DNA of 64,000 nt from Actinacidiphila guanduensis (GCF_900103985.1 NZ_FNIE01000009.1:348445-412444); one strand, 5' to 3'. Shown: positions 53,078-61,412, counted from the first letter of the stretch. Translations and numbers: made by a program. Notes: generated from the sequence alone by a model not told the origin.

Positions 53078-54817
53078 TCAGAGCCCAGCGGCCAGCGAGA
53101 AGGCCGACTTGAGGTCCGCGAGGAGCGCGGCGGCACGCTCGCGGGCGGCGGGGAGCCCCGCCGCTTCGGGCACCGCGAGCACGACCTCCAGGTAGCACTT
53201 GAGCTTCGGCTCCGTACCGCTCGGCCGGACGACGACCCGCGCGGAGGTGACGCCGGGCCCGGCCAGGCGGTAGCGCAACCCGTCGGTGGGCGGCAGCCCC
53301 GCCGCCCCGGCGGCGAGGTCCTCCGCGGAGCGGACAGTGAGGCCGGCGAGGGACGCCGGCGGACGAGCCCGCAGCCGCGCCATCGCGGCGCCGATCAGCG
53401 ACAGATCGGCGACCCGCACACTGAGCTGGTCGGTCGCGTGCAGCCCGTGCGCGAGCGCGATCTCGTCGAGCAGCCCGGCCAGTGAACCGCCCTCGCTGCG
53501 CAGCGCCGCCGCGAGTTCGGCGACGAGCAGCGCCGCGGTGATGCCGTCCTTGTCGCGGACGCCCGCGGGGTCCACGCAGTAGCCGAGCGCCTCCTCGTAC
53601 CCGTAGCGCAGCCCCTCGACGCGGGAGATCCACTTGAAGCCGGTGAGCGTGTCGGCGTAGCCGAGTCCCGCCGCCGCGGCGATCCGCGAGAGCAGCGAGG
53701 AGGAGACGATGCTCGCCGCGAAGGTGTCCCGCCCGGGCACGGCGGCCCCGGTCCGTACGAGGTGCGCGGCCAGCAGCGCGCCGAGTTCGTCACCGCGCAG
53801 CATCCGCCAGCCGGACTCCGCGGCGGTGTCGGGCACGGCGACGGCGCAGCGGTCGGCGTCGGGGTCGTTGGCGATCACCAGGTCGGGGCGCACCTCCGCG
53901 GCGGTACGGACCGCCAGGTCCATCGCCCCCGGCTCCTCCGGGTTGGGGAAGGCGACGGTGGGGAAGTCCGGGTCCGGCTCGGCCTGTTCGGGGACGACGG
54001 CCGGCGCCGGGAAGCCGGCCCCGGCGAACGCGGCCAGCAGGGTGTCGCGGCCCACGCCGTGCAGCGGGGTGTAGACCGCCGACACCTCGCGCGGGCCGCC
54101 GGGCGCGACGACGCCCACCGCCCGCTCCAGATAGGCCGCGAGGACGTCGTCGCCGAGCACCTGCCAGCCGCTCTCCGGCCGCGGCACCCGCGCCAGGTCG
54201 CCGACGGCGGCGATCCGTCCGGCGATCTCCGCGTCGGCGGGCGGCACGATCTGCGAGCCGTCACCGAGGTAGACCTTGTACCCGTTGTCCTGCGGCGGGT
54301 TGTGGCTCGCGGTGACCATCACGCCGGCCGCCGCGCCCAGGTGCCTGATCGCGAACGCCAGCACGGGCGTCGGCAGCGGCCCCGGCAGCAGCGCGGCCCG
54401 CAGCCCCGCGCCGACCGCCACGGCCGCGGTGTCCAGCGCGAACTGCCGCGACATGTGCCGCGCGTCGTACCCGACGACGACCAGGCCGCCGCCGCGCTCG
54501 CGCAGGTAGGCCGCGAGGCCCGCGGCCGCGCGGATGACGACCGCGCGGTTCATCCGCGTCGGCCCGCCACCCATCGCGCCGCGCAGCCCCGCGGTACCGA
54601 ACTCCAGCGTCCCGGAGAAGCGCGCGGCCAGGTCGGCCGCGGCCTCCTCCTTGCCCTGCTCGGCAGCGGCCAGCAGCTCCGCCAGCTCGGAGCGGGTCAC
54701 CGGGTCGGGGTCCTGGCCGATCCAGTCCGCCACGGCCTCGCGCAGGTCCGCGGGCAGGGCGCCGGTGCCGCCCGGACCGTTTGCGTCGTTCGCGTCGTCC
54801 ACGCCGTGCTCCATCTC
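53078..54817 (-). CDS. Phosphopentomutase/phosphomannomutase (alpha-D-phosphohexomutase family)
   Basis: A 579-aa phosphomutase with four intact domains. TASHNPPQDNGYKVY holds the phosphoserine, NDPDADRCAVAV the magnesium loop, EEALGYCVDP the sugar-binding loop and VVRPSGTEPKLKCYLE the phosphate-binding loop. ATG 54817 follows a GACGAGGGACGAG ribosome-site region made of short tandem repeats. It lies between the deoxyribose aldolase unit and purine nucleoside phosphorylase. Conversion of (deoxy)ribose-1-phosphate to the 5-phosphate is therefore the likely job, although the family name usually given is phosphomannomutase. Confidence 0.9.
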   Translation of the reverse strand, partial: EMEHGVDDANDANGPGGTGALPADLREAVADWIGQDPDPVTRSELAELLAAAEQGKEEAAADLAARFSGTLEFGTAGLRGAMGGGPTRMNRAVVIRAAAGLAAYLRERGGGLVVVGYDARHMSRQFALDTAAVAVGAGLRAALLPGPLPTPVLAFAIRHLGAAAGVMVTASHNPPQDNGYKVYLGDGSQIVPPADAEIAGRIAAVGDLARVPRPESGWQVLGDDVLAAYLERAVGVVAPGGPREVSAVYTPLHGVGRDTLLAAFAGAGFPAPAVVPEQAEPDPDFPTVAFPNPEEPGAMDLAVRTAAEVRPDLVIANDPDADRCAVAVPDTAAESGWRMLRGDELGALLAAHLVRTGAAVPGRDTFAASIVSSSLLSRIAAAAGLGYADTLTGFKWISRVEGLRYGYEEALGYCVDPAGVRDKDGITAALLVAELAAALRSEGGSLAGLLDEIALAHGLHATDQLSVRVADLSLIGAAMARLRARPPASLAGLTVRSAEDLAAGAAGLPPTDGLRYRLAGPGVTSARVVVRPSGTEPKLKCYLEVVLAVPEAAGLPAARERAAALLADLKSAFSLAAGL

Positions 54818-54994
54818 GTCCCTCGTCCCTCGTCCCTCGTCCGCCTTCGTCCGCCGGTGTCCGGCCGTGCCTGCCCCCACCCGCTGCCGCCCGCCGCCGC
54901 TTCCCCGTACCGGCCGCTGCCGCCCGGCCGAAAGCCCGTCCCCCGTGCTGCCGCCATTCGGGTGCCCTACGGCAATCTTCCCGGTGCCGCGGCG

Positions 54995-55804
54995 TTACAG
55001 CCGCCCGAGGACCTGCCGGAGCAGGGCGCCCATCCGCGCGGCCGAGACCCGGCCGGCCTCCAGCACTTCCTCGTGGTTCAGCGGGGCACCGGTCATGCCC
55101 GCCGCCAGGTTGGTGACCAGGGAGATGCCGAGCACCTCGGCCCCGGCCTCGCGGGCGGCGATCGCCTCCAGCGCGGTGGACATGCCGACCAGGTCGCCGC
55201 CTATGGCGCGGACCATGCCGATCTCGGCCGGCGTCTCGTAGTGCGGGCCGGGCAGCTGCACGTAGACGCCCTCCTCCAGGGAGGCGTCCACCTCGTGGCA
55301 CAGGGCGCGAAGCCGCGGCGAGTACAGGTCGGTCAGGTCCACGAACCGGGGGCCGACCAGCGGCGAGGTCGCCGTCATGTTGATGTGGTCGCTGATCAGC
55401 ACGGGCTGACCCGGGCGGAAGCCGGGGCGCAGACCGCCGCAGCCGTTGGTGAGCACCACCGTCTTGCAGCCCGCGGCCACCGCGGTGCGGACCCCGTGCA
55501 CGACGCTGGCCACGCCGTGGCCCTCGTACAGGTGCGTGCGGCCGAGGAAGACCAGCGCGCGGACGCCGCCGACCCGCACCGAGCGGAGGCGGCCGGCGTG
55601 GCCGGCCACCGCGGGGGCCGGGAAACCGGGCAGGTCGGTGATCGGGAGCTCGTGGTCGGGGGCGCCGAGCTCGTCGGCCGCGGGCACCCAGCCCGAGCCC
55701 ATGACCAGGGCTACGTCGTGGGCGTCGGCGCCGGTGTGCTCGCGCAGGCGGGCGGCGGCGGCGTCGGCCGCGGCGTAGGGATCGGGGTCTACGGAAGCGT
55801 TCAC
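54995..55804 (-). CDS. Purine-nucleoside phosphorylase (trimeric type)
   Basis: This 269-aa enzyme splits inosine and guanosine with phosphate. ALVMGSGWVPAADELG opens the phosphate site. GHAGRLRSV, TVVLTNGCGGLRPGFRPG and LISDHINMTATSPL are the hallmarks of class II PNPs, and VYVQLPGPHYETPAEI carries the conserved Tyr/Glu. The start is GTG 55804, 26 bp from a perfect CTACGCGCGTAG palindrome. The phosphopentomutase-like gene lies 177 bp downstream on the same strand. Confidence 0.94.
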   Translation of the reverse strand: MNASVDPDPYAAADAAAARLREHTGADAHDVALVMGSGWVPAADELGAPDHELPITDLPGFPAPAVAGHAGRLRSVRVGGVRALVFLGRTHLYEGHGVASVVHGVRTAVAAGCKTVVLTNGCGGLRPGFRPGQPVLISDHINMTATSPLVGPRFVDLTDLYSPRLRALCHEVDASLEEGVYVQLPGPHYETPAEIGMVRAIGGDLVGMSTALEAIAAREAGAEVLGISLVTNLAAGMTGAPLNHEEVLEAGRVSAARMGALLRQVLGRL

Positions 55805-55829
55805 GCGGCTGAGCCTAACGTGTGTCGGC

Positions 55830-55841
55830 CTACGCGCGTAG
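55830..55841. promoter_or_regulatory. Nucleoside-regulon palindrome upstream of the phosphorylase gene
   Basis: Perfect CTACGCGCGTAG, 26 bp before the start codon of the purine nucleoside phosphorylase gene and identical to the site at add. Confidence 0.7.
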
Positions 55842-55859
55842 ACGCTCCCCTGGGCCGCT

Positions 55860-56108
55860 GGGGTGCGGCTTCCCGCCGCGGGGGTTCCTTTACGGGGCCC
55901 GGTGCCGCCCCGGTGGCCTCTTCCCGCACAGTTCCCCGCGCCCCCATAGGGCTCGCCGTTCGCGCGAAGGGCGAGGTGCATCACCTCAGGGGCGCTGGGG
56001 GTACCCCCAGGCGTGGCTCTGGGGGAGGAACCGCGCGACAGGCCCGATCGGTGCGGCAGTCGGCGACGAGATCAGGAACCCCCACGGCGGGATGCCGCAC
56101 CCCCGACT
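55860..56108. repeat. Dispersed hairpin repeats
   Basis: This contains GGGGGTACCCCCAGGCGTGG followed by CTCTGGGGGAGG (from 55997), the ACCGCGCGACAGGCCC variant of the dispersed element, and a GATGCCGCACCCCCGA-type module. It fills the gap between the phosphorylase promoter and the gamma-glutamylcyclotransferase-like gene, which ends right at its edge. Confidence 0.6.
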
Positions 56109-56110
56109 GC

Positions 56111-56548
56111 TCAGCAGGGGCGTTTGCGGAGTTCCATGACGTAGTCGTACGGGGCGCCGGCCGACTCCGCCGCGTCGGCGAGTTCGCCCAGGTAGCGGGC
56201 CGAAGGCAGGCCGCCCTCGTAGTCGTTGAGGACGTAGAGCCAGGCGGCGACGTCCCCGTCCAGGGTGTGGACGCGGACCGTCGTGCGGCGGTAGATGCCG
56301 AGCGGCAGCCCCTCCCAGCGGTCGAGCGACTCCTCGTCCACCGGGGCGATGTCGTAGAGGCCGACGAAGACCTGGCTGCCCGGCGCCTCCACGATCGTGG
56401 CCAGCGCGCCCTCCCAGCCCATCTGCTCGCCGCCGAAGGTGAGCCGCCAGCCGTCCAGCCAGCCCGTGCCGCGCAGCGGGGAGTGCGGTGCGCGGCGCGT
56501 CATCAGCCGCGTGTCGAGGTTGCTTCCGTAGGCGGCGTAGAGCGACAT
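56111..56548 (-). CDS. Gamma-glutamylcyclotransferase-like (GGCT/BtrG fold) protein
   Basis: A 145-aa protein opening SLYAAYGSNLDTRLM, the YGSN substrate loop of the GGCT fold. LTFGGEQMGWEGALATIVEAPGSQVFVGLYDI, with the conserved Glu near DEESLDRWEG, and YEGGLPSARYLGEL follow. It may act on gamma-glutamyl amines or release 5-oxoproline. The divergent gene encodes an LpdA-like flavoprotein. The substrate is unknown. Confidence 0.85.
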   Translation of the reverse strand: MSLYAAYGSNLDTRLMTRRAPHSPLRGTGWLDGWRLTFGGEQMGWEGALATIVEAPGSQVFVGLYDIAPVDEESLDRWEGLPLGIYRRTTVRVHTLDGDVAAWLYVLNDYEGGLPSARYLGELADAAESAGAPYDYVMELRKRPC

Positions 56549-56648
56549 GGCACGAGAGTACGTGAGCGGGTGCGCCCCGGCGTGGGGAGCAGAGCCGCGT
56601 CGGGACCCCTGGCGGCGAGCACTTGGCGCGTGCGGGACAATGGGGTAT

Positions 56649-58097
56649 GTGACTCGGATCGTGATCATCGGTGGCGGACCCGGCGGCTACGAAGCGGCGC
56701 TCGTTGCGGCGCAGCTCGGCGCGGAGGTGACCGTCGTGGACACCGACGGCCTGGGCGGGGCCTCGGTGCTGACCGACTGTGTGCCGTCCAAGACCCTGAT
56801 CGCCACCGCCGAGGTGATGACGACCTTCGAGTCGTCGCACGAGGAGCTGGGCATCACCGTGGCCGGCGGCCGGGCCCCGGGGCAGGACGCCCTGGAGGCC
56901 GGGCGGGTGGTCGGGGTGGACCTCGGGCGGGTCAACCGCCGGGTGAAGAAGCTCGCGCTCGCCCAGTCGAACGACATCGCCGCCTCCGTGACCCGGGCCG
57001 GGGTGCGGGTGCTGCGCGGGCGCGGCCGGTTCGAGGGCTGCCAGACCGCCGAGGGCGAGCGCTGCGTGGTGGTCGAGGGCGCCGACGGCGGCACCGAGCG
57101 GCTCACCGCCGACGCGGTGCTGATCGCCACGGGCGCGCGGCCGCGCGAGCTGCCCGACGCGCTGCCGGACGGCGAGCGCATCCTGAACTGGACGCAGGTC
57201 TACGACCTGGAGGAGTTGCCCGAGGAGCTGATCGTCGTCGGCTCCGGCGTCACCGGCGCGGAGTTCGCCGGTGCCTACCAGGCGCTGGGCTCGCACGTCA
57301 CCCTGGTCTCCTCGCGTGACCGGGTGCTGCCCGGCGAGGACCCGGACGCGGCCGCCGTGCTGGAGGACGTCTTCCGGCGCCGCGGGATGAACGTGATGGC
57401 CCGCTCGCGGGCGCAGACCGTCAAGCGGATCGGCGACCGGGTGGAGGCCACGCTCACCGACGGCCGCGTGATCACTGGCACGCACTGCCTGATCGCGGTG
57501 GGCGCCATCCCGAACACCTCGGGCATGGGCCTGGCGGAGGCGGGCGTGAAGCTGACCGACTCCGGGCACGTCAAGACCGACCGGGTCTCGCGCACCAGCG
57601 CGCCGGGCGTGTACGCGGCGGGCGACGTCACCGGAGTCCTCGCGCTGGCCTCGGTGGCCGCGATGCAGGGCCGGATCGCGATGTACCACTTCCTCGGCGA
57701 CGCGGTCGGCCCGCTGGACCTCAAGACTGTCTCCGCGAACGTCTTCACCGACCCCGAGATCGCCACGGTCGGCTACTCGCAGGCCGACGTCGATGCCGGC
57801 CGCATCGAGGCCAACGTCCTCAAGCTGCCGCTGCTGCGCAACCCGCGGGCGAAGATGCAGGGCATCCGGGACGGCTTCGTGAAGCTGATCTGCCGTCCGG
57901 GCACGGGCATCGTGGTCGGCGGCGTGGTGGTCGCCCCCAAGGCGAGCGAGCTCATCCACCCGATCTCGATAGCGGTGGACAACAGCCTGACGGTCGAGCA
58001 GATCGCCAACGCCTTCACGGTCTACCCCTCCCTGTCGGGCTCGATCGCCGAGGTGGCCCGCCAGCTCCACACCCGCAAGACCGCCGCCCGCCCCTGA
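56649..58097 (+). CDS. lpdA: LpdA-like NAD(P)H dehydrogenase (quinone), lacking the redox disulfide
   Basis: A 482-aa flavoprotein of the disulfide reductase family. It has FAD-binding VIIGGGPGGYEAAL, NAD-binding VVGSGVTGAEFAGAY, the second FAD motif YAAGDVTGV and a C-terminal dimerisation domain. At the active site the usual CxxxxC is GGASVLTDCVPSK: the first Cys is Ser, so no dithiol can form. The C-terminal catalytic His region is also altered (TVYPSLSGSIAEV). This matches the mycobacterial LpdA type that reduces quinones rather than lipoamide. GTG 56649 is preferred; ATG 56640 is three codons earlier. Confidence 0.87.
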   Translation: MTRIVIIGGGPGGYEAALVAAQLGAEVTVVDTDGLGGASVLTDCVPSKTLIATAEVMTTFESSHEELGITVAGGRAPGQDALEAGRVVGVDLGRVNRRVKKLALAQSNDIAASVTRAGVRVLRGRGRFEGCQTAEGERCVVVEGADGGTERLTADAVLIATGARPRELPDALPDGERILNWTQVYDLEELPEELIVVGSGVTGAEFAGAYQALGSHVTLVSSRDRVLPGEDPDAAAVLEDVFRRRGMNVMARSRAQTVKRIGDRVEATLTDGRVITGTHCLIAVGAIPNTSGMGLAEAGVKLTDSGHVKTDRVSRTSAPGVYAAGDVTGVLALASVAAMQGRIAMYHFLGDAVGPLDLKTVSANVFTDPEIATVGYSQADVDAGRIEANVLKLPLLRNPRAKMQGIRDGFVKLICRPGTGIVVGGVVVAPKASELIHPISIAVDNSLTVEQIANAFTVYPSLSGSIAEVARQLHTRKTAARP

Positions 58098-58151
58098 CCG
58101 CTCCGTGCGGGCGGGGCGAACATGTGGTCGGCACATAGCACGTGACGGTCT

Positions 58152-58217
58152 GTTTTGCGCATGACTTCCATCATGTGGTGCAAAACGCTGAAAGTGTCCG
58201 GTCGTTGGGGTTACTGT
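58152..58217 (+). promoter_or_regulatory. DeoR autoregulatory operator and leaderless promoter
   Basis: GTTTTGCGC (58152-58160) and GTGCAAAAC (58178-58186) form an 8-of-9 inverted repeat enclosing a perfect CATGA/TCATG pair (58160-58164, 58171-58175). It abuts the -35-like CTGAAA (58188-58193). An 18-bp spacer leads to TACTGT (58212-58217), 7 nt before GTG 58225. The site differs from the CTACGCGCGTAG motif. Confidence 0.55.
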
Positions 58218-58224
58218 CGGTTCC

Positions 58225-59103
58225 GTGTTCGCTGCAGAACGTCGTCAGTTGATCCTCGAAATGGTGCGGGCCAACGGGGCTGTGTCGCTCCGTGAGCTCG
58301 CCCGCGTCGTCCAGACCTCCGAAGTGACCGTGCGCCGGGACGTGCGGGCACTGGAGGCCGAAGGACTCCTGGACCGCCGGCACGGCGGAGCGGTCCTGCC
58401 GGGCGGCTTCACCAGGGAGTCCGGCTTTCCGCAGAAGTCCCATCTAGCGACCGCGGAGAAGACGGCCATCGCCGATCTCGCGGCCGGGCTGGTCGAGGAG
58501 GGCGAGGCCGTCGTGGTCGGCGCCGGCACCACCACGCAGGAGCTGGCCCGGCGGCTGGCGCGGGTGCCGGGGCTGACCGTCGTGACCAACTCGCTGCTGG
58601 TGGCGCAGGCGCTCGCGCACGCCAACCGGGTCGAGGTGGTCATGACCGGCGGCACCCTGCGCGGCTCCAACTACGGGCTGGTCGGCAGCGGTGCGGAGCA
58701 GTCCCTGCAGGGGCTGCGGGTGTCGCGGGCCTTCCTGTCCGGCGCCGGGCTCACCGCCGAACGCGGCCTGTCCACTTCCAACATGCTCTCCGCGAGCGTC
58801 GACCGGGCGCTGGTGCAGGCCGCGGCCGAGGTCGTGGTCCTCGCCGACCACACCAAGCTCGGCACTGACACGATGTTCCAGACGGTGCCGACGGACCTGA
58901 TCACCCACCTGGTGACCGACGAGCCGGCGCCGGAGGACGAACGGGCCGCCGCCGAGGTGCAGGCGCTGGCCGACCGCGGCGTCCACGTGACCGTCGCCCA
59001 TGTCCCGGGCGCCGCCTCCGGCGCCCCTGAAGTGCCGGGCCCCCGCCGAGCGTTGCGCGGCACCGTCCCCGAAGTCGCCGCGGCCCGCCGGGCCGGCTTC
59101 TGA
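58225..59103 (+). CDS. DeoR-family transcriptional regulator
   Basis: A 292-aa sugar-phosphate-responsive repressor. The N-terminal winged helix is ERRQLILEMVRANGAVSLRELARVVQTSEVTVRRDVRALEAEGLLDRRHGGAV. The C-terminal DeoRC domain has the phosphosugar-binding GAGTTTQELARRL, VTNSLLVAQAL and DHTKLG elements. GTG 58225 is likely leaderless. The last 50 residues are nonconserved. Targets are not shown; it follows the lpdA gene by 127 bp and carries its own operator-like palindrome. Confidence 0.92.
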   Translation: MFAAERRQLILEMVRANGAVSLRELARVVQTSEVTVRRDVRALEAEGLLDRRHGGAVLPGGFTRESGFPQKSHLATAEKTAIADLAAGLVEEGEAVVVGAGTTTQELARRLARVPGLTVVTNSLLVAQALAHANRVEVVMTGGTLRGSNYGLVGSGAEQSLQGLRVSRAFLSGAGLTAERGLSTSNMLSASVDRALVQAAAEVVVLADHTKLGTDTMFQTVPTDLITHLVTDEPAPEDERAAAEVQALADRGVHVTVAHVPGAASGAPEVPGPRRALRGTVPEVAAARRAGF

Positions 59104-59120
59104 CGCGGACAACAGGTTCC

Positions 59121-59186
59121 CCGCGTCCCCGGGATGCCGCACCCACCCTGCGTACGCGGGGCGGGTGCGGCATCCCGGGGACGCGG
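59121..59186. terminator. Very strong bidirectional terminator, perfect 24-bp stem
   Basis: Positions 59121-59144 and 59163-59186 are exact reverse complements (24 bp, 20 or more G/C), with an 18-nt loop that can form its own small hairpin. It separates converging DeoR and TetR genes. Confidence 0.75.
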
Positions 59187-59242
59187 GAGCGCCCGTGGGC
59201 GTGCGGCCACGAACGGGGCCGGGGCTGCGACGGCGGGCGGCC

Positions 59243-59782
59243 TCACTCCGCCCGGAGGCCGGAGAACGCCAGCGACATCAGCCGCCGGTAGAGCCCCTTC
59301 TCCTCGGGGTTGCGCTCCACCACCGACACGACCGCGTACGTCAGCTTGAGCAGGTCCCCGATCATGATGTCGGAGCGGACCTGGCCCGCCTCCTGGGCGC
59401 GGGCGAGCAGTGAACCCCCGGCCCCGCGCAGCACCTTCTTGCAGGTGGGCATGTGGCTGTCCTTGCCCTCGGTGATCGCCGCGGCCAGGCCGCGGTAGCT
59501 GGCGGAGTGGAGGGCCACCGCCTCCAGCCACTTCACCAGGGCCGCCCCGGGCTCCTCCTGCTCCGCGAGCTCCTCCGCCCGCGCCGTCAGGCCGTCCAGT
59601 TCCCGCTCGAAGACCGCGTTCATCAGCGTGTAGCGGTCGGGGAAGTGGCGGTAGAGCGTACCGATGCCGACCCCCGCGTGCCGCGCGATGTCCTCCAGCG
59701 CGACATCCGTGCCGTGCACGATGAACGCCTGCCGGGCCTCCTCCAGCAGCCGGTCGTAGTTGCGCTGAGCGTCTGCCCGCAT
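59243..59782 (-). CDS. TetR-family transcriptional regulator
   Basis: A 179-aa repressor with helix-turn-helix DVALEDIARHAGVGIGTLYRHFPDRYTLM and a SbtR/TetR_C-like ligand domain (LVKWLEAVALHSASYRGLAAAI). ATG 59782 is used. It is divergent from the DHA2 pump gene, and two GGAGG-n3-CCTCC palindromes lie between the start codons, so it most likely represses both itself and the pump until a toxic substrate binds. Confidence 0.9.
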   Translation of the reverse strand: MRADAQRNYDRLLEEARQAFIVHGTDVALEDIARHAGVGIGTLYRHFPDRYTLMNAVFERELDGLTARAEELAEQEEPGAALVKWLEAVALHSASYRGLAAAITEGKDSHMPTCKKVLRGAGGSLLARAQEAGQVRSDIMIGDLLKLTYAVVSVVERNPEEKGLYRRLMSLAFSGLRAE

Positions 59783-59831
59783 GTCCTCGCGCCTCCTGCT
59801 CTCCCCTGCCGTCGCACACGATGGTAGTTCC

Positions 59832-59869
59832 GGAGGCGGCCTCCATATAGTATTCGGAGGAGACCTCCG
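59832..59869. promoter_or_regulatory. Paired TetR operators with overlapping divergent promoters
   Basis: GGAGGCGGCCTCC (59832-59844) and CGGAGGAGACCTCCG (59855-59869) are perfect palindromes 24 bp apart centre to centre. Between them TATAGT (59846-59851) is a -10 box for the pump gene, and TACTAT on the other strand (59852-59847) serves the TetR gene. Confidence 0.65.
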
Positions 59870-59902
59870 TTTGCCTTCTCTCCGCTGGGGGCTTGATTCG
59901 GC

Positions 59903-61348
59903 ATGTCCACGAAGACCACGCGGGACCAGACCCGCCCCACCGACCTGGTGCCGTCCCCGGCGCACAGGCACCCCTACCTCGTCCTCGGCGCCATCGTCGG
60001 CACCCAGCTGATGATCCTGCTCGACGCCACCGTCGTGAACGTCGCCCTGCCCGGCATCGGCGTCCACCTCGGCTTCTCGCCGACCGGCCTGTCCTGGGTG
60101 CTCAACGTCTACACCCTCGCCTTCGGCGGCCTGCTCCTCCTGGGCAGCCGCATCGGCGACCTGATAGGCCGGCGCAGCGCCCTGATCTGGGGCGTCACCG
60201 CCTTCACCCTCGCCTCCGTCGCCGGCGGCCTGGCCAACGACTCCACCAGCCTGCTGATCGCCCGCGGCGTCCAGGGCGCCGCGGCGGCGCTCGCCGCCCC
60301 CAGCACGCTCGCCCTGATCGCCACCTCCTTCACCGAGGGCGCCGAGCGCAACCGGGCCCTGAGCGTCTTCTCGGCCGTCTCCGGCGCCGGTTCGGCGATC
60401 GGCCTGGTGGTGGGCGGCATGCTCACCGACTGGGGCTCCTGGCGCTGGGTCTTCTTCATCAACATCCCCGTCGGCGCCGCCATCGTGGCCCTCGCCCCCC
60501 GCTACATCGGCGAGACCCAGCGGCACCGCGGCGGCCGCTTCGACATCGCGGGCGCCCTCACCGGCACCATCGGCATCGCCTCCCTGGTCTACGGCTTCAT
60601 CCGGGTGGCCGAGAGCAGCTGGGGTGACGGCAAGGCCGTGACCGCGTTCGCCGTCGCCGTCGCGCTGCTGGCCGCCTTCCTGATCAACGAGGTCCGGGTG
60701 GAGCGCCCGCTGGTGCTGCTCTCGCTGTTCGGCAACCGCAACCGGGCGCTGGCCTACTGCGTGATGCTGCTGGTGACGGCCGGCATGTTCGGCGTCTTCT
60801 ACTTCTCCACCCAGTACCTGCAGGACTACCTGCACTTCAGCCCGCTCAAGACTGGCTTCGCCTTCCTGCCGATGGCCGGCCCGCTGCTGGTGGCGGCCCG
60901 GCTGGCGCCGCGGATGATCGGCCGCTTCGGCGCCAAGACGACGGTCTGCATCGGTGTCCCGCTCAACCTCGCCGGCACCGTGTGGATCACCCAGCTCACC
61001 GCGAGCGACGGCTACGCGGCCGGCATCCTCGGCCCGCTGGTCCTGATCGGCTTCGGCGTGGGCTGGACGATGATGCCGCTCAACACGTTCATCCTGTCCG
61101 GGGTCGCCCCCAAGGAAGCGGGCTCCGCGTCCGGGCTGCTCCAGACGATGCAGCAGGTCGGCGGCAGCCTCGGCCTGTCGATCCTGGTCACCGTCTTCGG
61201 CACGGTCTCGCGGCACACCCACCACGGCAACGCCTTCATCCACGGCGCCACCTCCGCCTACACCCTGGCCGCCGTCTTCGTGGGCATCTGCTTCCTGCTG
61301 GTGCTCTCCCTGAAGCCCCCGGCCCGCCCGGCCCTGCGCAAGGAGTGA
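59903..61348 (+). CDS. DHA2-family MFS drug efflux transporter
   Basis: A 481-aa membrane protein with 14 predicted TM helices. The family motif LMILLDATVVNVALPGIG in TM1 marks the drug/H+ antiporter-2 group. GSRIGDLIGRRSALIWG is the loop 2-3 signature and GAGSAIGLVVGGMLTDWGSWRWVFFINIPVG the TM5 antiporter motif. Similar to EmrB/QacA-type pumps. Controlled by the divergent TetR through the paired operators. Substrate unknown. Confidence 0.93.
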   Translation: MSTKTTRDQTRPTDLVPSPAHRHPYLVLGAIVGTQLMILLDATVVNVALPGIGVHLGFSPTGLSWVLNVYTLAFGGLLLLGSRIGDLIGRRSALIWGVTAFTLASVAGGLANDSTSLLIARGVQGAAAALAAPSTLALIATSFTEGAERNRALSVFSAVSGAGSAIGLVVGGMLTDWGSWRWVFFINIPVGAAIVALAPRYIGETQRHRGGRFDIAGALTGTIGIASLVYGFIRVAESSWGDGKAVTAFAVAVALLAAFLINEVRVERPLVLLSLFGNRNRALAYCVMLLVTAGMFGVFYFSTQYLQDYLHFSPLKTGFAFLPMAGPLLVAARLAPRMIGRFGAKTTVCIGVPLNLAGTVWITQLTASDGYAAGILGPLVLIGFGVGWTMMPLNTFILSGVAPKEAGSASGLLQTMQQVGGSLGLSILVTVFGTVSRHTHHGNAFIHGATSAYTLAAVFVGICFLLVLSLKPPARPALRKE

Positions 61349-61412
61349 CCGGCACCGTCCACCCCCTCGGGTTCTCGTTCTCGACGCCATGACGATAAAA
61401 ATCGACGTCGTG

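Noticed and set aside
50526..53195. Large open frames through the repeat blocks on both strands
   Set aside because: They consist of translated tandem repeats whose periods keep the frame open, without ribosome sites or domains.
54818..54880. Start of the phosphomutase at 54880
   Set aside because: The added residues come from short GACGAGG tandem repeats that more likely form the ribosome site.
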